From Eukaryota sp. TZLM1-RC (lineage: Eukaryota; Metamonada: BaSk clade), in the NCBI GenBank assembly GCA_040285825.1, contig JAUPSS010000009.1:62001-126000 (forward strand): 64,000 nt of DNA, read 5' to 3'. Positions 44,299 through 56,093 of the stretch are shown here, piece by piece (the stretch's first letter is position 1; every line of letters starts with the position of its first letter). The notes under the pieces are model-generated. The model did no database searches. It had not been told where the DNA came from and saw only the letters and a program-made list of their open reading frames with translations. The position numbers and the translations under genes are program-made.

Positions 44299-46564
44299 AT
44301 GCCATCTCCAGAGCTATTGGAGTCTTTCAAGGCCATAGCGTCACCTGAGTCAAATAAGCAAGTTGCTGGTGTTCAATCCCTTCTCAATCTTCTATCACAG
44401 GACCTGAACAATGACTTCCCAGTTTATTTTCCTTCTACACCAGCGTTTAAATACATGGATTCGCACTTTTCCTCAGATCTCAGTTATACTCTCAAACGAA
44501 TTGTTTGTATCTCTATTAGTCTCACCCTAGATCCGTGCGCTCTCGTCTCCAACACTCAACCCCGGCTTTCTTCTCTCCTTGATCGCTCTCAGCTCATCTA
44601 TATCATCTGTCTCAGTCCAATTCCTTTTCAGTCTCACCTCACAACTCTTCCCTCAGTCTCCTTTCTCCACTGACGTCCTTTATGGTAAACTCTTTGTCTC
44701 AGTCGCCCTTGTCCGTTCTCAATCAGTCTCTTCTGAGGATCTTCCCTTCTTTCTGTCCAAACTAAGGGAAATTGAATCCAAGGACCGGGCTCTTTCTACC
44801 CCTGTTAATGAAGTGGTCATTGAATTATTTAAATCTAATTCAGAATTTTTAAATCTTTTAATTTCCCCTTTTGTTGAGAATGAGGAATTGAAGAACTCTG
44901 TTCTAGCTAAATTACTCCCATTCAAAAAGTTTTCTTTTGACTCTCTGTGGGCTAAGTTTATAAGTATCATTGGTAGGTTGAGCTGTTCTCCAAATATTCA
45001 ATTAGATGTGGTCTTGAATATTTTATCAATAATTTGTTCTGATAATGAAGTGATCTCTTCTTGTCTGTCACCAAATATTGAAAAAACAGAAACTCTTCAA
45101 GCAGCATTATTACTTTATATGTACTTAGCTTTGGATAAACTATCTTACAATTATAAAGACGGTCAATTTCCTCTTGAATCCTTAGTTTCCGACTGTGAAC
45201 GTGCTATTTCTGACCTTTCTAATCAATCAATGATGTCATCAGAAGATCAAGTAGATCCTTGTGCCGTTGTTGCGTCAAGTTGCATCGAACTTTTGTCCCT
45301 TTGCTCAACTGCTAATTCATTCGCTAGAGCCGTAGCTGTCTCAGTGTGGAAAAATTTAGAAGAACAACTCGGTGTGGAAAATATTTTAGAATTGGTGGAG
45401 ATTTTTGAATCATTTATTGACTATGGGACTGTCTCTGCTTCTCAATGTGACGACTTGACCATAGACGTAGGTTCTGATGAGGAGGATTCCGACGAAGAAG
45501 AGGAATCAGACGAAGAAGAGGAAGAAAGTGATGAAAGTGATCAAGAACCACTCTTGGGTGACGTGGATTTCAGCACACTGATGGATCAAAAAGAAATAAT
45601 TTCTGACCGTGTCTCTGACTCTGATGACGTGATGGAAGATATTCCTTTGTCAAAAGCGACAGAGGAAGATCTTCAATTATACGATTTCCATTTAGCTCAA
45701 GTTTTCAAGGAAAAGCAGCTACTTTTAGATTCCCAGAAGCAGGAAAAAAAGAAAAAAGTGGACGAAATTCAGTTCTTGAACAGATTGTTGGAAGTTGTTT
45801 CATCATTCTCAAACAGACACTTTATCATGACGATTCTGCCTGTCCTTATTAAACTTCATATAAAGCTAAGTAGGAAACTTTGCAGAAGAGATAATGCACA
45901 TGAAACACAGTTGTTAAATTCGATCAAAAATACCGTTTTTGGTTATTTTAAAAAGTTCAAAAAAGAAGATTCAGAACTCGTAACTGCGATTCTTTCTCTT
46001 CTTGCTGCTTATATCCCAACAATAAGATCTTCTAACTCCGCTCATTTTATTGTCGACGTTGTTGCTAATTTTGGAAAGTTGTTAGTTTTCAATAACAAAT
46101 CTGCTGAGATTATTCATGAAACAATGAAGGAAGCTATTTCATTAATGATTAACAAGTCCAATAGTCCTTTTAGTTTTAGCGTCTTGAAGAAAGTTTTTGA
46201 AAAATGCCCATGGAGTAGTGGTGTTTTGGGAAGTAAAATTCTAAATGAGCTCAAGAATACTAAATTCAATAGTTTTCTTTTCTTTTCATTATTATCAAGT
46301 TTAATTCCCGCTTGCTCTGGTTCGGAGTATTCAGGACCTTGTTGTTCTTTGTTAGCCTTGCCTTTGGGTGATTTTCTTCTGAAGTTTGATTCTCAATTGA
46401 GTAGTTGTGGAAAAAAGAATGTCGCCATTTTAGTTAAATTTCTACAATTACTAATTAATAATGCTGATTCAGATGTTACCAAACAGTTGGTTTTCAAGTT
46501 GAAATCTTCTGACCATATGTTTAGTCTTTCTTTAGTTTCTAGTCTAAGTTTAAATAATAAATAA
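44299..46564 (+). CDS. POL5: Pol5/MYBBP1A-family nucleolar protein
   Basis: Two exons, 44299-44502 and 44531-46564, joined over a 28-nt intron (44503-44530, GTTTGT...CACCCTAG); 745 residues. Without splicing the first frame runs into a stop near 44673; with it the N-terminal YTLKRIIRALSSP and DVLYGKLF motifs align with the family. Pol5/MYBBP1A is an α-solenoid protein of rRNA synthesis and ribosome assembly despite its historic name DNA polymerase phi. The middle holds a long Asp/Glu-rich tract (about 395-425), then the diagnostic LQLYDFHLAQVFKEKQLL and more HEAT-like helices. Shorter than yeast Pol5 (about 1020). Convergent with SIN3, 184 bp between stops. Confidence 0.9.
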
Positions 46565-46748
46565 ATATTTAATTTTTTTATTTGCCTTAAAAGATTTACA
46601 AGAATGAAATGGCCATTTATCATAAGAATAGGGGGGAAATCACATGAAAGGTAAAGGAAATAAGAAAAAAATGACAAAATTAATCACAAAAGATCTACAA
46701 TCAAATATTAATATAAAATTGTTTAAACAAATCATAAAGCATAATAAA

Positions 46749-49700
46749 CTAAATTTTTTCACTCAAATGCTTACAGCAAAGAAAATCAAATGTTCCAGGC
46801 ACGTAGACAAATTGCCTACAACCAACATCAATCTTGACTTCCAGAGAATTCTTCATAAAATGCAGTTTATCTAATTTGCGAAGATTCCTCCTTATAAAAG
46901 GCTTAATATTTGATTTAAGTTCAAAATTTTTAATTTTTGATCTCTTTGAATGTCTATGAGTTCTTGATGGTACATTTCTTTGAAACACTCCATTACCAAC
47001 CACAATACAATTATCTTTGAGGACTTTGCAATGTACTGGATCACCCAAATACTTCAAAGTTCCAATCAATGAGTAATCACAAACTGTTTGAGATCCAATA
47101 AAAGGTAGTTTTGGAGAAGGTGCAGCGAACAGCTGACCCAAGACACTGATAGAAAGTCGAAGTGGAAAATGAGCAATTCGAACTTCAAATAGCATCTTTT
47201 TACTTCCCAATAAAGCCATTGCATGATGTCGATATTCAGAAGAAAAGTCCCTGACAGGTGGTGCCAACAATTGAGGCTTTCCATAAGAATGTTCAAGATC
47301 TTGATAATAATTTGGATTTTGAATATAACCAGCAGCTTCTGGATGGTGAACAATCAGCCGATTAGAAACAAAGCGGTGGAGTTCGATTAACTGAGGGGAC
47401 AGAGGGCTCCGTGTAATGATTATAATCACCTGAACCACTACTCTGCGAGCCAAGACAGGAAGAATTGAAAGAGGGTGGAAGGACAGTGGCCCAAAAAACT
47501 CTGATAAAAAGGTATCATATTCCGTTTGAAGGGAACTTGACGAAGAAAATTTGATTAATGATTTGATGAAGCTCACAAACGAGGAAGCTCCAAGATCATT
47601 AGTCAATGGACTACTGTTGACTTTTTGACCTGTGGACGTGACCATTTTCTTGCAGTTAGTGATTAATTCCTTCCTTTTACACAGTGTAAAAGCTAAGGAT
47701 AGTCTTTCAAAGAATAACAACAACAACCTAAACAAAACATAGATAGAAACGTCACAGTACAAAACATTGATTGGTTCATCATCATCGCTTCCAGGCGGTT
47801 TTACTTCTTCTGTGGGGTTTTCTACAGGATTAAATTCTTTTTTATTACGTAAATAAATATTCAAATAAGGATATTTCTGATGAGAATTGGACAAATTTAA
47901 TTCATCAATCATTTCCGAATCAAGTAATCGTTGAATATCAACTTCTTTGATACCATAACCAAAGAAATCATTACCAATAAATTTGAATAAAAAATCCGTG
48001 ACTTCAGAGCTACTTTCTTGGAGACAGGCTGACAATGCTGATAGCAAAGAAACCCCTTGGAAAACAACCAAGGGCTCCCTTATAATTGACAGATGGTTCA
48101 TTGGAAATTCCCCAAATCCTAGAGAATCCAACACCTTACGTGGTTCACTCTCTGGGACGGGTACTCCTTCACTAGTGAGTTCATTGAGTAGTACTTGGAG
48201 ATTGAAGTGCTCTTGTTGCACATCTTGATTAATTTTCTGAGGTTTACAGGCTTCAGAATCGCGCTCTCTCACTAAGGACAGTTCTGTTTCAAGTGCTTTC
48301 TCATAAGACAATTGAATAGTACTGCTCCAAACAGGAAGTAATTCTTTTTTAATTGATAATAATTCTTGATGTTTTAACTTTAATCTATTCAAAACGACAG
48401 GAATAACAACATCAGGATGGTCATAGATGGCTTCCTCAATCTCGCCAGCCCTTGCTCCAAATTCCCTCCTTAGAATGTATTGATAGATAGACGGCAAGCG
48501 TTCAGTGATTTTAATGCTTTCAGTTGACTCACAATTCTGTACCAAAACTTCAGACAGCCTTGACATTACCTCCATCTTTCTAATGAGAGCCATTGTTAGG
48601 TTAATCATCATGTTCATTTCTGTCATATCGTCTTCATTCTTTAACAAAGTGTTGTAAAAGACAGTCATTGCGGTGCTCTCCTTCAACAACACTCCCCCAC
48701 TTTCAGAGCCAGCAGGAGCACTTACAACTACATCATTAAGGACTTCCTTCTCCAGATCACCTCTTCCTGAACACTTTGGATGTACATAATCTGGTGGCAA
48801 AACCCTATAAGAAGGGGTAACCTTACGTAATTTCTCTTTAAACCCTGGTGTAGCTACAAGCAAAGCAGCGGTGTTGTGTAGGGTCTCCTTGTCATTTCGG
48901 ATAAGAGCAACAAGAGAATCAACAACATAGGTGTGATCCTTGAAGATTTCCCCCCATACTAGCTCTACATCAGAAGCTTCAAAGACTCCTGCTGCATAGA
49001 GATCCAATGAACGAAGGAAACAAGCCCACAAGATTGGACTATTTGCCAAGGCCCTTTTGGCTGAGGAAAGAACAGAATGCTCATCGTGTTTGAGATTTAA
49101 GTGATCGGTTTCCAAGGGTAAAACTGGTTGGTATTGGGTGAATTCAACAGATTTCTGTTCTTTTTTGACCCTTCTATCTTTCTTTGGTAAAACCTCTGGT
49201 TCGGGAGCTTCATCAAGTGCTATTGCTTCAACTAAATGATCAGTAGCTACTACAGAGTCCAAATGCAGTTTTGATTTAGCCTCTGCTCTAAATGACGGAG
49301 GTAGGAATTGAACCCACGCAGGGAGGAGATCTGTAGCTGACTCTGAAAATAAAGACAAAACTTCAGTGTCGAGGTCGTGGAGTGAACGAGTTTGAGCAAC
49401 AAAGTCTCGAATGATTTGGTAAAATTGTTGAAGTTTAGGGGCATCATAGGTGAATCTTTCCTTTACTGCTATAACAAACTTGGTTGCTTCAGCAAATAGA
49501 TCGCGTTCTGTAGGGGGTAATTCAGATTCATTGACAAAAGATTGGCGTGGGAAAGAGGAGGTATCGGGAGGGTGATCGGGAGTAGGAAGAGGTTCTTCTT
49601 TTGCAGGAACAGCAGTTTCGAGCATATCTCGTTCTTGCAAATCTTTGAACTCTTCAGGTGAAGGCATTTTAACACCAGCTGGCAAAAAGTAATTGAAACC

Positions 49701-49892
49701 TTGGGCAAGATGAGGATGGTCTGCTAAAAGTTGACAGATTTGATGTACTACAGAAGGAGCGTCTATACGTTGAGTAGTAAAGTCGTTAAGTACTGCTACA
49801 AATTGATTATAACCAGGACCAAGTACTTCCCTCACCTCATTAGTGAAATCGAGGGCTTTTTTGCGTAGATCTTCCCTGGAGGCTTCGCTCAT
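46749..49892 (-). CDS. SIN3: SIN3 corepressor scaffold
   Basis: 1047 residues, intronless. SIN3 scaffolds the Rpd3/HDAC complex on chromatin. PAH1 is at about 10-72 (DFTTQRIDAPSVVHQICQLL, HPHLAQGFNYFLP), PAH2 at about 128-205 (LQQFYQIIRDFVAQTRSLHD), and a diverged third PAH-like region at about 275-340. The HDAC-interaction domain follows (about 352-450): TPSYRVLPPDYVHPKCSGR is nearly invariant in the family. The C-terminal Sin3a_C region includes INVLYCDVSIYVLFRLLLLF. A basic tail (SRTHRHSKRSKIKNF) closes the protein. Shorter than yeast Sin3 (1536), mainly through shorter linkers. Start ATG 49892; stop TAG. Confidence 0.95.
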   Translation of the reverse strand: MSEASREDLRKKALDFTNEVREVLGPGYNQFVAVLNDFTTQRIDAPSVVHQICQLLADHPHLAQGFNYFLPAGVKMPSPEEFKDLQERDMLETAVPAKEEPLPTPDHPPDTSSFPRQSFVNESELPPTERDLFAEATKFVIAVKERFTYDAPKLQQFYQIIRDFVAQTRSLHDLDTEVLSLFSESATDLLPAWVQFLPPSFRAEAKSKLHLDSVVATDHLVEAIALDEAPEPEVLPKKDRRVKKEQKSVEFTQYQPVLPLETDHLNLKHDEHSVLSSAKRALANSPILWACFLRSLDLYAAGVFEASDVELVWGEIFKDHTYVVDSLVALIRNDKETLHNTAALLVATPGFKEKLRKVTPSYRVLPPDYVHPKCSGRGDLEKEVLNDVVVSAPAGSESGGVLLKESTAMTVFYNTLLKNEDDMTEMNMMINLTMALIRKMEVMSRLSEVLVQNCESTESIKITERLPSIYQYILRREFGARAGEIEEAIYDHPDVVIPVVLNRLKLKHQELLSIKKELLPVWSSTIQLSYEKALETELSLVRERDSEACKPQKINQDVQQEHFNLQVLLNELTSEGVPVPESEPRKVLDSLGFGEFPMNHLSIIREPLVVFQGVSLLSALSACLQESSSEVTDFLFKFIGNDFFGYGIKEVDIQRLLDSEMIDELNLSNSHQKYPYLNIYLRNKKEFNPVENPTEEVKPPGSDDDEPINVLYCDVSIYVLFRLLLLFFERLSLAFTLCKRKELITNCKKMVTSTGQKVNSSPLTNDLGASSFVSFIKSLIKFSSSSSLQTEYDTFLSEFFGPLSFHPLSILPVLARRVVVQVIIIITRSPLSPQLIELHRFVSNRLIVHHPEAAGYIQNPNYYQDLEHSYGKPQLLAPPVRDFSSEYRHHAMALLGSKKMLFEVRIAHFPLRLSISVLGQLFAAPSPKLPFIGSQTVCDYSLIGTLKYLGDPVHCKVLKDNCIVVGNGVFQRNVPSRTHRHSKRSKIKNFELKSNIKPFIRRNLRKLDKLHFMKNSLEVKIDVGCRQFVYVPGTFDFLCCKHLSEKI

Positions 49893-50284
49893 TGAGCTAT
49901 GAATGTCTATTTTGTTGAATATTGATTTGGAATATTGATTCTTTTCAATACTGCGAATTTAACATATCATGCATTCCCCTGTGAAATTCACTCCTGTTGT
50001 CAACTTTCACAATGTCTTCTCACAGGCTGTAAGAGATATGTAGCGTCAATTGACAAAGACATTTCATGATCTTCATCAATGGGCTACCTCACTTAAATAC
50101 ACCTACTGCTTTCACAGAACAAAGCCTCGCGACTTGATGTATCTATGTGGATCTATCAAATGCTACTAATGCATTTGTAGATGGTCTCAAAAGTTTTTCA
50201 AAAAAATAAAAAATAAAATAAAAGACTCAAAATAAAATATCAGTTTTTCAAAAGTTTTTGTTTCTATATGTTCAGGTTCCCCAT
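49893..50284. other. SIN3 upstream region
   Basis: Gene-free; contains a short A-rich run near 50200. No named motif. Confidence 0.4.
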
Positions 50285-50490
50285 TCATCTCCTCAACAGA
50301 GTTTCTGGGCAAATGTATCTTTCCGGCCACAATTCCGCTTTGTTCTTAATTTGAATATTTTTTGCAGCGGAAATATCTCTGTCATATACTATTTGACACC
50401 CAGTACAAAAACGCATCTGCCATGAGCCTGCTTGAATATTCTTGGCCATGCAACAACTGGACAGTTTGCTTCTATTAAATTCACTGGTTG
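50285..50490 (-). pseudogene. Fanzor/TnpB C-terminal fragment
   Basis: A short frame reads MRFCTGCQIVYDRDISAAKN and I, the second zinc Cys pair plus the last catalytic Asp of TnpB/Fanzor proteins (C..C....RD.nAA.NI). The rest of the nuclease is absent. The motif differs from the relic at 19.7 kb (WNRDTNRAINI), so it derives from another family member. Confidence 0.65.
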
Positions 50491-50714
50491 ACAAGTGCTT
50501 CACGTTTTTTTGATAATATAACCATTTTCTGAATTGTAGGTATTTCATTAGTGAGTACCTTAGTTTATATTGTATAGGTTTAGATACAATTATCTTTATC
50601 CTAACCCGCCTAACCTAACCCATATTCTACAACTAGCATGCCTTTCGGCAAAATCAATTATTGTGCGTAACAGGCACTTCAAACAGGTGACAGCAACAGC
50701 ACTGTCAACAGTTA

Positions 50715-51345
50715 AAAGATGTCTAACCAGAAGCCAAAAGCCCAACAAAGACGGAATCGATTGTCCACCTATGTCAATCCCCTTCTACAATACTGATACA
50801 ATTATACACGAATCAGTTTGGGGCATCAACCCAAAGAAATTACAAATAGCCAATCACATTTTTGACGAATTGATTGAAACGGGCTATGCAAGTGAAGCGA
50901 ACTACAAGTTTAGTTCCCCAATAGTATTAGTGATATAGCCTGATGATGAAAGACCTAGGTTGACGGGCGATCTCAGTGGAAAAGATGAAGTCAACGCTCA
51001 TACAATTCCGGCCGAGTCTGACCTACCATTAATTACAGATGTTCAGAATTTTTGAGTCAAACCAATTCAATGGCCACTTTGGATCTTCCAAAAGCTTTTT
51101 GGCAAATGAAGGTGGTTGACGAAGATATTGAAAAGACATCCATCTCTATTTCTGGCAGGTTCATTGTGTTTAAAAGGACATGCTTAAAGAATTCCCCAGC
51201 AAGTTTTTAAAACGTAATGATGGAATTTTTTCAAAAAGAAAGAGTTTTTACTTGCATCGATAAACATAATAATATAAAGATCAACCCTCAACAATTTTTT
51301 GACAGAATACAGAGGGTACTGCAATGCGCAAGAAAATTGATTTGG
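50715..51345 (+). pseudogene. Decayed Gypsy reverse-transcriptase fragment
   Basis: DGIDCPPMSIPFYN, IFDELIETGYASEANYKFSS, RPRLTGDLSG and ATLDLPKAFWQMKV align with the RT of the full Gypsy element (DGIDCQPMTIPFYD, RPRLTGDFSG, ATLDLPKAFWQLKI). Stops (e.g. TAG at 50937, TGA near 51054) and frame changes mark it as dead. The YIDD box region reads CIDK. Ends at about 51345. Confidence 0.85.
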
Positions 51346-51349
51346 AGCT

Positions 51350-52046
51350 TGAGAATAGAAAGAATAACTACTTCTTCGCGTTGCTCACTTTCTGATGGTT
51401 CACCAGCTTGCAGAGGTGCTAATGTTTCATCTGGTATAAAAGAGAAAAGGTAATTGGCAAAGATAATCGTTCTATTAAGAGCTTTACAATGAGCACGAAT
51501 GAAGTTCTTTGTTCAGGATTGACAAATTTTGGGTAAACTTGTCATAACATTAAATGCTAATTGACGAGCCCAACAAGCAAGGTCAGGAGAAAGTCCTTTT
51601 CTATTAATAAAATTGCATCTCTGTGGCTGTAGCCATTCATTGAGGAAAATATTGAATGAATTTCTACAAGGAACTAGAGAAGTTTCCCATGTAGAAAACA
51701 GAGACCTGTCTTGTGGACATTCAGGAAGAAATCCACTGTAAAAGACATGTAGTAATTGGTGTTGTCCTTTGGAGGTGGATGAATTTGGAAAAGAACCGGT
51801 GCTGATGACGGTCATAAAAAGATACCATACATCTTGTTGCACTAAAGCTCGAGCTGCCAACGGAAAATTGAAGACAAAAGATTGAACCAATAAAGAAGCT
51901 TCATGACAAATCTTGGTAACCAAAGTAAGGTCAGTCCGAATTTCTTGATCTGCTGCAGGGGTCAGTAGCGAGTTAAGTGCACAAGACCGAGTGAATACAC
52001 GTGACACAGGGGGATGTCTGACATGTAGTGAGAATAAGGAGCTCAT
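51350..52046 (-). pseudogene. Fragment of an unrecognised, probably helical host-type protein
   Basis: A 177-codon frame from ATG 52046 (LVTKICHEASLLVQSFVFNF, DVWYLFMTVIS, WARQLAFNVMTSLPK) ends in TGA at 51513 but the same frame stays open and protein-like to about 51350 (NFIRAHCKALNRTIIFANYL, SESEQREEVVILSI), where the Gypsy RT fragment begins. It looks like α-solenoid sequence. I cannot assign a family. The upstream frame (52050-52283) is separated by two stops and looks non-coding. It may be a host gene broken by transposon insertion. Confidence 0.45.
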
Positions 52047-52808
52047 CTATCAAATTTTACACTTGTCACCCCATCTTCGACTCCTGGTGGTTTCTTCTGG
52101 CAATTTAACCTTCAACTTGGTTTTGATGGGTTTTAATTTTTCCCTCACTTCATAAACTAGTTCTGGTTTTGTCGCAACGGAACGTTGATTATACTTCCTT
52201 GCGCAACAATACTCTCTCTTAGTTTGGTCTCTTCTGTGGTTTTCATGGATTGTCTTTTTCTCATTCATTCTTATTTCCCTCACCTACCTTCTTTTTTGAG
52301 CCTTATAACTTCCCCTTTACCTGCTTTTCTACTCATTTTTGACTCTTTTACCTTATACCTGCAGTTAATTCCCTTCTTGAAACAATTGTTGAAGTCGCCG
52401 TAAAACCCTCCACTTTGATCATCATAAACGATGTTGTCCATCATCATAATCATTTGAATAATAGATATGAATGTGTAATGTAAGACAAAGTTGTTTATTA
52501 ACTATTACATCCACTATTACTTTGAAAACATTCCCATTTTTTAGTATTTTTAGATCAAACACACTAGTTTTGTACTGTAGTTGAAGTTTGTAAATTCAGA
52601 TTGCTTTCCGTCAAATCAACCTATTGTTAAATTGATTTAGCTTGAGTAAATAGAATAGCTTAATCACTATGGTTTTGTGCATTACAAAATTGAAATCTAG
52701 TTGAAAGCTGCTAAATCTTACAAGGAAAGCGGCATAGGTTGCTGAGGAGAGGGAGTTGACAGAAAGATGAACGATTGGAGCAACAGAAAGTGAAAAAATT
52801 AGGTCAGG
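52047..52808. other. Spacer left of the Gypsy element
   Basis: No intact gene. On the minus strand, just beyond the LTR, VAPIVHLSVNSLSSATYAAF (about 52710-52800) reads like coding sequence and continues in frame across the empty Gypsy site (see findings). Confidence 0.4.
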
Positions 52809-52944
52809 TGATGCTTTATCCATATATGATAACAAAGAATAAGGAATAATTGATTAGAATTTCACCGGCCCTTATAAAGGCCATCACTAGTGAACTATGT
52901 TATATAAATATAAATGTACTAGACTAATTGTCCACAGTACAACA
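52809..52944 (-). repeat. 3' LTR of the Gypsy element
   Basis: 136 bp; the Pol stop codon (52945-52947) abuts it directly. Confidence 0.93.
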
Positions 52945-55900
52945 CTACCTTTTCCCTCTCTTAGATTTCGAACGAAAGCTACGAGTACTGACTGCAGGGG
53001 AATTAGTCTTAGATTTGGAATTAGAAGATACCTTCCGTTTCCTGGTAGTGTGAGGACTAATAGAGCGCAAATATGTTTGATATGCCTCAGTGCTTTTGAC
53101 GTCAGCAACTGGGACAGACGAAGTCTCGCCGCCATACCAAACTGCGGTACAATAAGGAACTTTATTATTGTTCGAATCTACGTAATCAAAGTGATCTATA
53201 ATTTTAACGATTACAGATTCTTCCATATCGCCAGCAGCAATATTGTTATGCCAATCAAGATCTTCTTTAGGGAAGTCTGAAAGGTATAGTTTACAATGAT
53301 TTATACTTGCCGTAGACATCGAACCAGTGACAAGATTCTTGAGTAATAAACTTTTATTGGATTTAACTTCTTCAACGAGAAAAGGGCCAGCGAAGCAACC
53401 ATGGAGTTTACCATTAGTCTTTAATCGCAAAACTAAGTCACCTTTATTAAAAGGGTTCCTATGTTTGTTAACTTCAGGCAGTTGTTGAGCTTGCCTGAGC
53501 TCTGCCTCTTCTCTCTTCTTTGAAATCCTTTCAAGTTTTGCTTCAAGATCTTTAACAAAGGGAATATTAACATTAGCTGATTTTATTAATTCAAACATAT
53601 TACTAGGATCAGCTCTAGGGCTGTGGTCGCTACCAAACATTAAATTGTAGGGCGAATGACCAGTAACTTTACTAATAGTTGAATTGATTTGAAGTTGTAC
53701 AATTGGGATATATTCACTCCAATTGCTATAATCGCCAGAGTCCACCAAAATCTTTCTTAGACTTTGTAAAATGTCTCTGTGTCGTCTTTCTACTAAACCA
53801 TTGCTTTGTGAAAAGCTAGTTAGTGAACGACTTACTTCAATGTTTAATAAATCGCATAACCCTTTGAATATGGCATTTGCAAATTCAATACCATTGTCAC
53901 TATGAATCAACAGTGGGATACCAAAAATTGATACTACACTCCATAGGAGGTGATTGGTTGCCTCCACTGCATTCAATTCCTTTACAGGGCAAATGATCGT
54001 ATACCTAGTGAACGAATCTACAAAAACTATTAAATATTTGAATCCATTATCATCTTGTTGTAATGGTCCAATAGTGTCTGCGTTTAATCGTGCAAAAGGT
54101 CGATCAGCCCAAAGAGAGCCAGATGATTCAATGACATTTTTAGGCACATGCGCCGTCTTTTGACATGCTGGGCATCTCTTAATATGGTTAATCATGTCTT
54201 TGCGCATGTCGGGCCAAAAGTAATCACTATTGAGTAATTTCTTTACACTAGTCGTCACACTAGGATGGCCAACATTTGCATGTCCATGAATGATAGTTAA
54301 AGTCTGCTTCTTTAAACTATCTGGGATAACAATCTTCCCACGATTGTTGGTATACAATTGAATATCTGAATTATAATTGTAATCTTTATAATAATCAGGA
54401 TTTGAATCAACATCTATAAGTTGTTCTTGCCTAATCTTTGAGATCCAAGTGTCAAATAAATCAAATTTAGTATCCTCAACTGCTTCTTTCAGTGCAGATA
54501 AGCTATTGATCGTGGGTAGCTCAATTGTGGACGGTTGAGTAATATCATCCCTTAACAAATTAACTTTAGTTAATAAATTTAAATAGGGTAATTGTTCTTC
54601 AACTCTGTGAGGTGCCAAGTTTCTCACTTGTTGGACTCGAGGAGTTTTGGGTTTGGTGTCAACCAATCTAGACAACATGTCTGCCCAAAAATTCTCCTCG
54701 CCTGCAGTGTGGACTACATCAAAATTGAATTCTGACAATATTGGTAGCCACCTCTTCACAATTCTGTTCTTTTCAGGAGCTGATATGAGGTATGCTAAAT
54801 TTCTATGATCAGTGAAAATAGTTAATTTCCTCGAAATTAAATAATTTTCTAAACTACTGTCAGTGAGAATTAGTAAAATTGCATACAACTCTTTCTGAAG
54901 TACAGACCAATTCTTTTGTGAAGTTGATAATAATCTGCTAAAGAAGGCAATAGGTACAACCTTTCTCTTAATTAGCGGTGTCGTAGGATCTTTAGGTGGG
55001 TTAGCTTCTTGCCATATTACTCCACCTACAGCCACATCGGACGCGTCAGCACTTATTAAAATATGCTTGTCTTCTGAGGGCAATACAAGAGGGATATTTG
55101 CTTTGATAAGATTTATAATCTTACCAAAAGCCTCGTCATGATCAGGAGTCCACTTGATTTTTGACGGTTTGTTTCTGGTTAATTGTTGATTGGTTCTATC
55201 AAGTCAGACAAATTTGGCAACCAGTCACGTATATAATTGATTGAACCTATAAAACTCCTAACTTCAGGTAATGTCCTGGGTTTAGGTAGGTTGATCAGTC
55301 CCTCGATCCTAGATTCATCTATATAACGGGTTTTGTTTACAAAAATACTACCTAGAATTTTTATTTCATGTTTGCAAGTGGTAAAGCTACACTTGGGTAG
55401 GCCCAGGTTAACTCTAAAACGTTTGGCGCGTTCTAGGACCGTACCTATTCTGGATAGAAATTCATCCAGGGTCGAAGCTACTATTATTATATCATCGATA
55501 TAAATAAATACGCCCTCAGAATCAAATATTTCCATCATCATGTTTTGGAAGACTGCAGGAACGTTCTTCAAACCAAAACAAGCCCTTTTAAAACTGATCG
55601 ACATCCCGGGAATTGATACGGTAGTTTTATCAATATCCTCTTCTGCAATTTTGAGTTGCCAAAATGCCTTAGGTAAATCTAGAGTTGCTATATAATCAGC
55701 TTTACTTAGAAACTCTAAAATGTCGCTAATCCTGGGCAAATTTGCCTCTACAGGTTTAGTTAAATCATTTACTCCACCAATACCACTAAAATCGCCAGTT
55801 AATCGTGGTTTCCTGTGATCAGGGTAAATCACAAGACAGATGGGACTACTGAATTGAGACTTTGCGGGCACAGCAAATCCATTACGGATCAATTCGTTAA

Positions 55901-56093
55901 AAATTTCCTCGGCTACCCGTTGTTTTTCTGGGTTTAATCTTCGAGGTTTCCTTTTGACGACCTTACTTTCGTCATAAAATGGAATGGTCATCGGCTGACA
56001 ATCAATTCCATCCGGGTGAGGTAGCCCACTAAATACATTTCTATATTTTTCGAGTAGCACGACTAGGCGTTCCTCGTCCCTAATGTCATCCAG
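52945..56093 (-). CDS. pol: Gypsy Pol: RT, RNase H, integrase, chromo-like domain
   Basis: Follows Gag-protease in the same frame after one TGA. RT: RPRLTGDFSGIGGVND, ATLDLPKAFWQLKI, FGLKNVPAVFQNMM and the catalytic YIDDIIIVA. The frame breaks by one base between about 55181 and 55205; the next frame then runs unbroken to 52945. RNase H: ISADASDVAVGGVIWQ, FTDHRNLAYL, WADMLSR. Integrase: zinc domain GHANVGHPSV with CPACQK; DDE core Asp in NADTIG, Asp in HSDNGIEF, Glu in NGLVERRHRD. GPFLVEEV is the GPF/Y module, and VIVKIIDHFDY with YCTAVWYGG looks chromo-like. The last codons (KRGKR, stop TAG) double as the polypurine tract. Confidence 0.92.
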
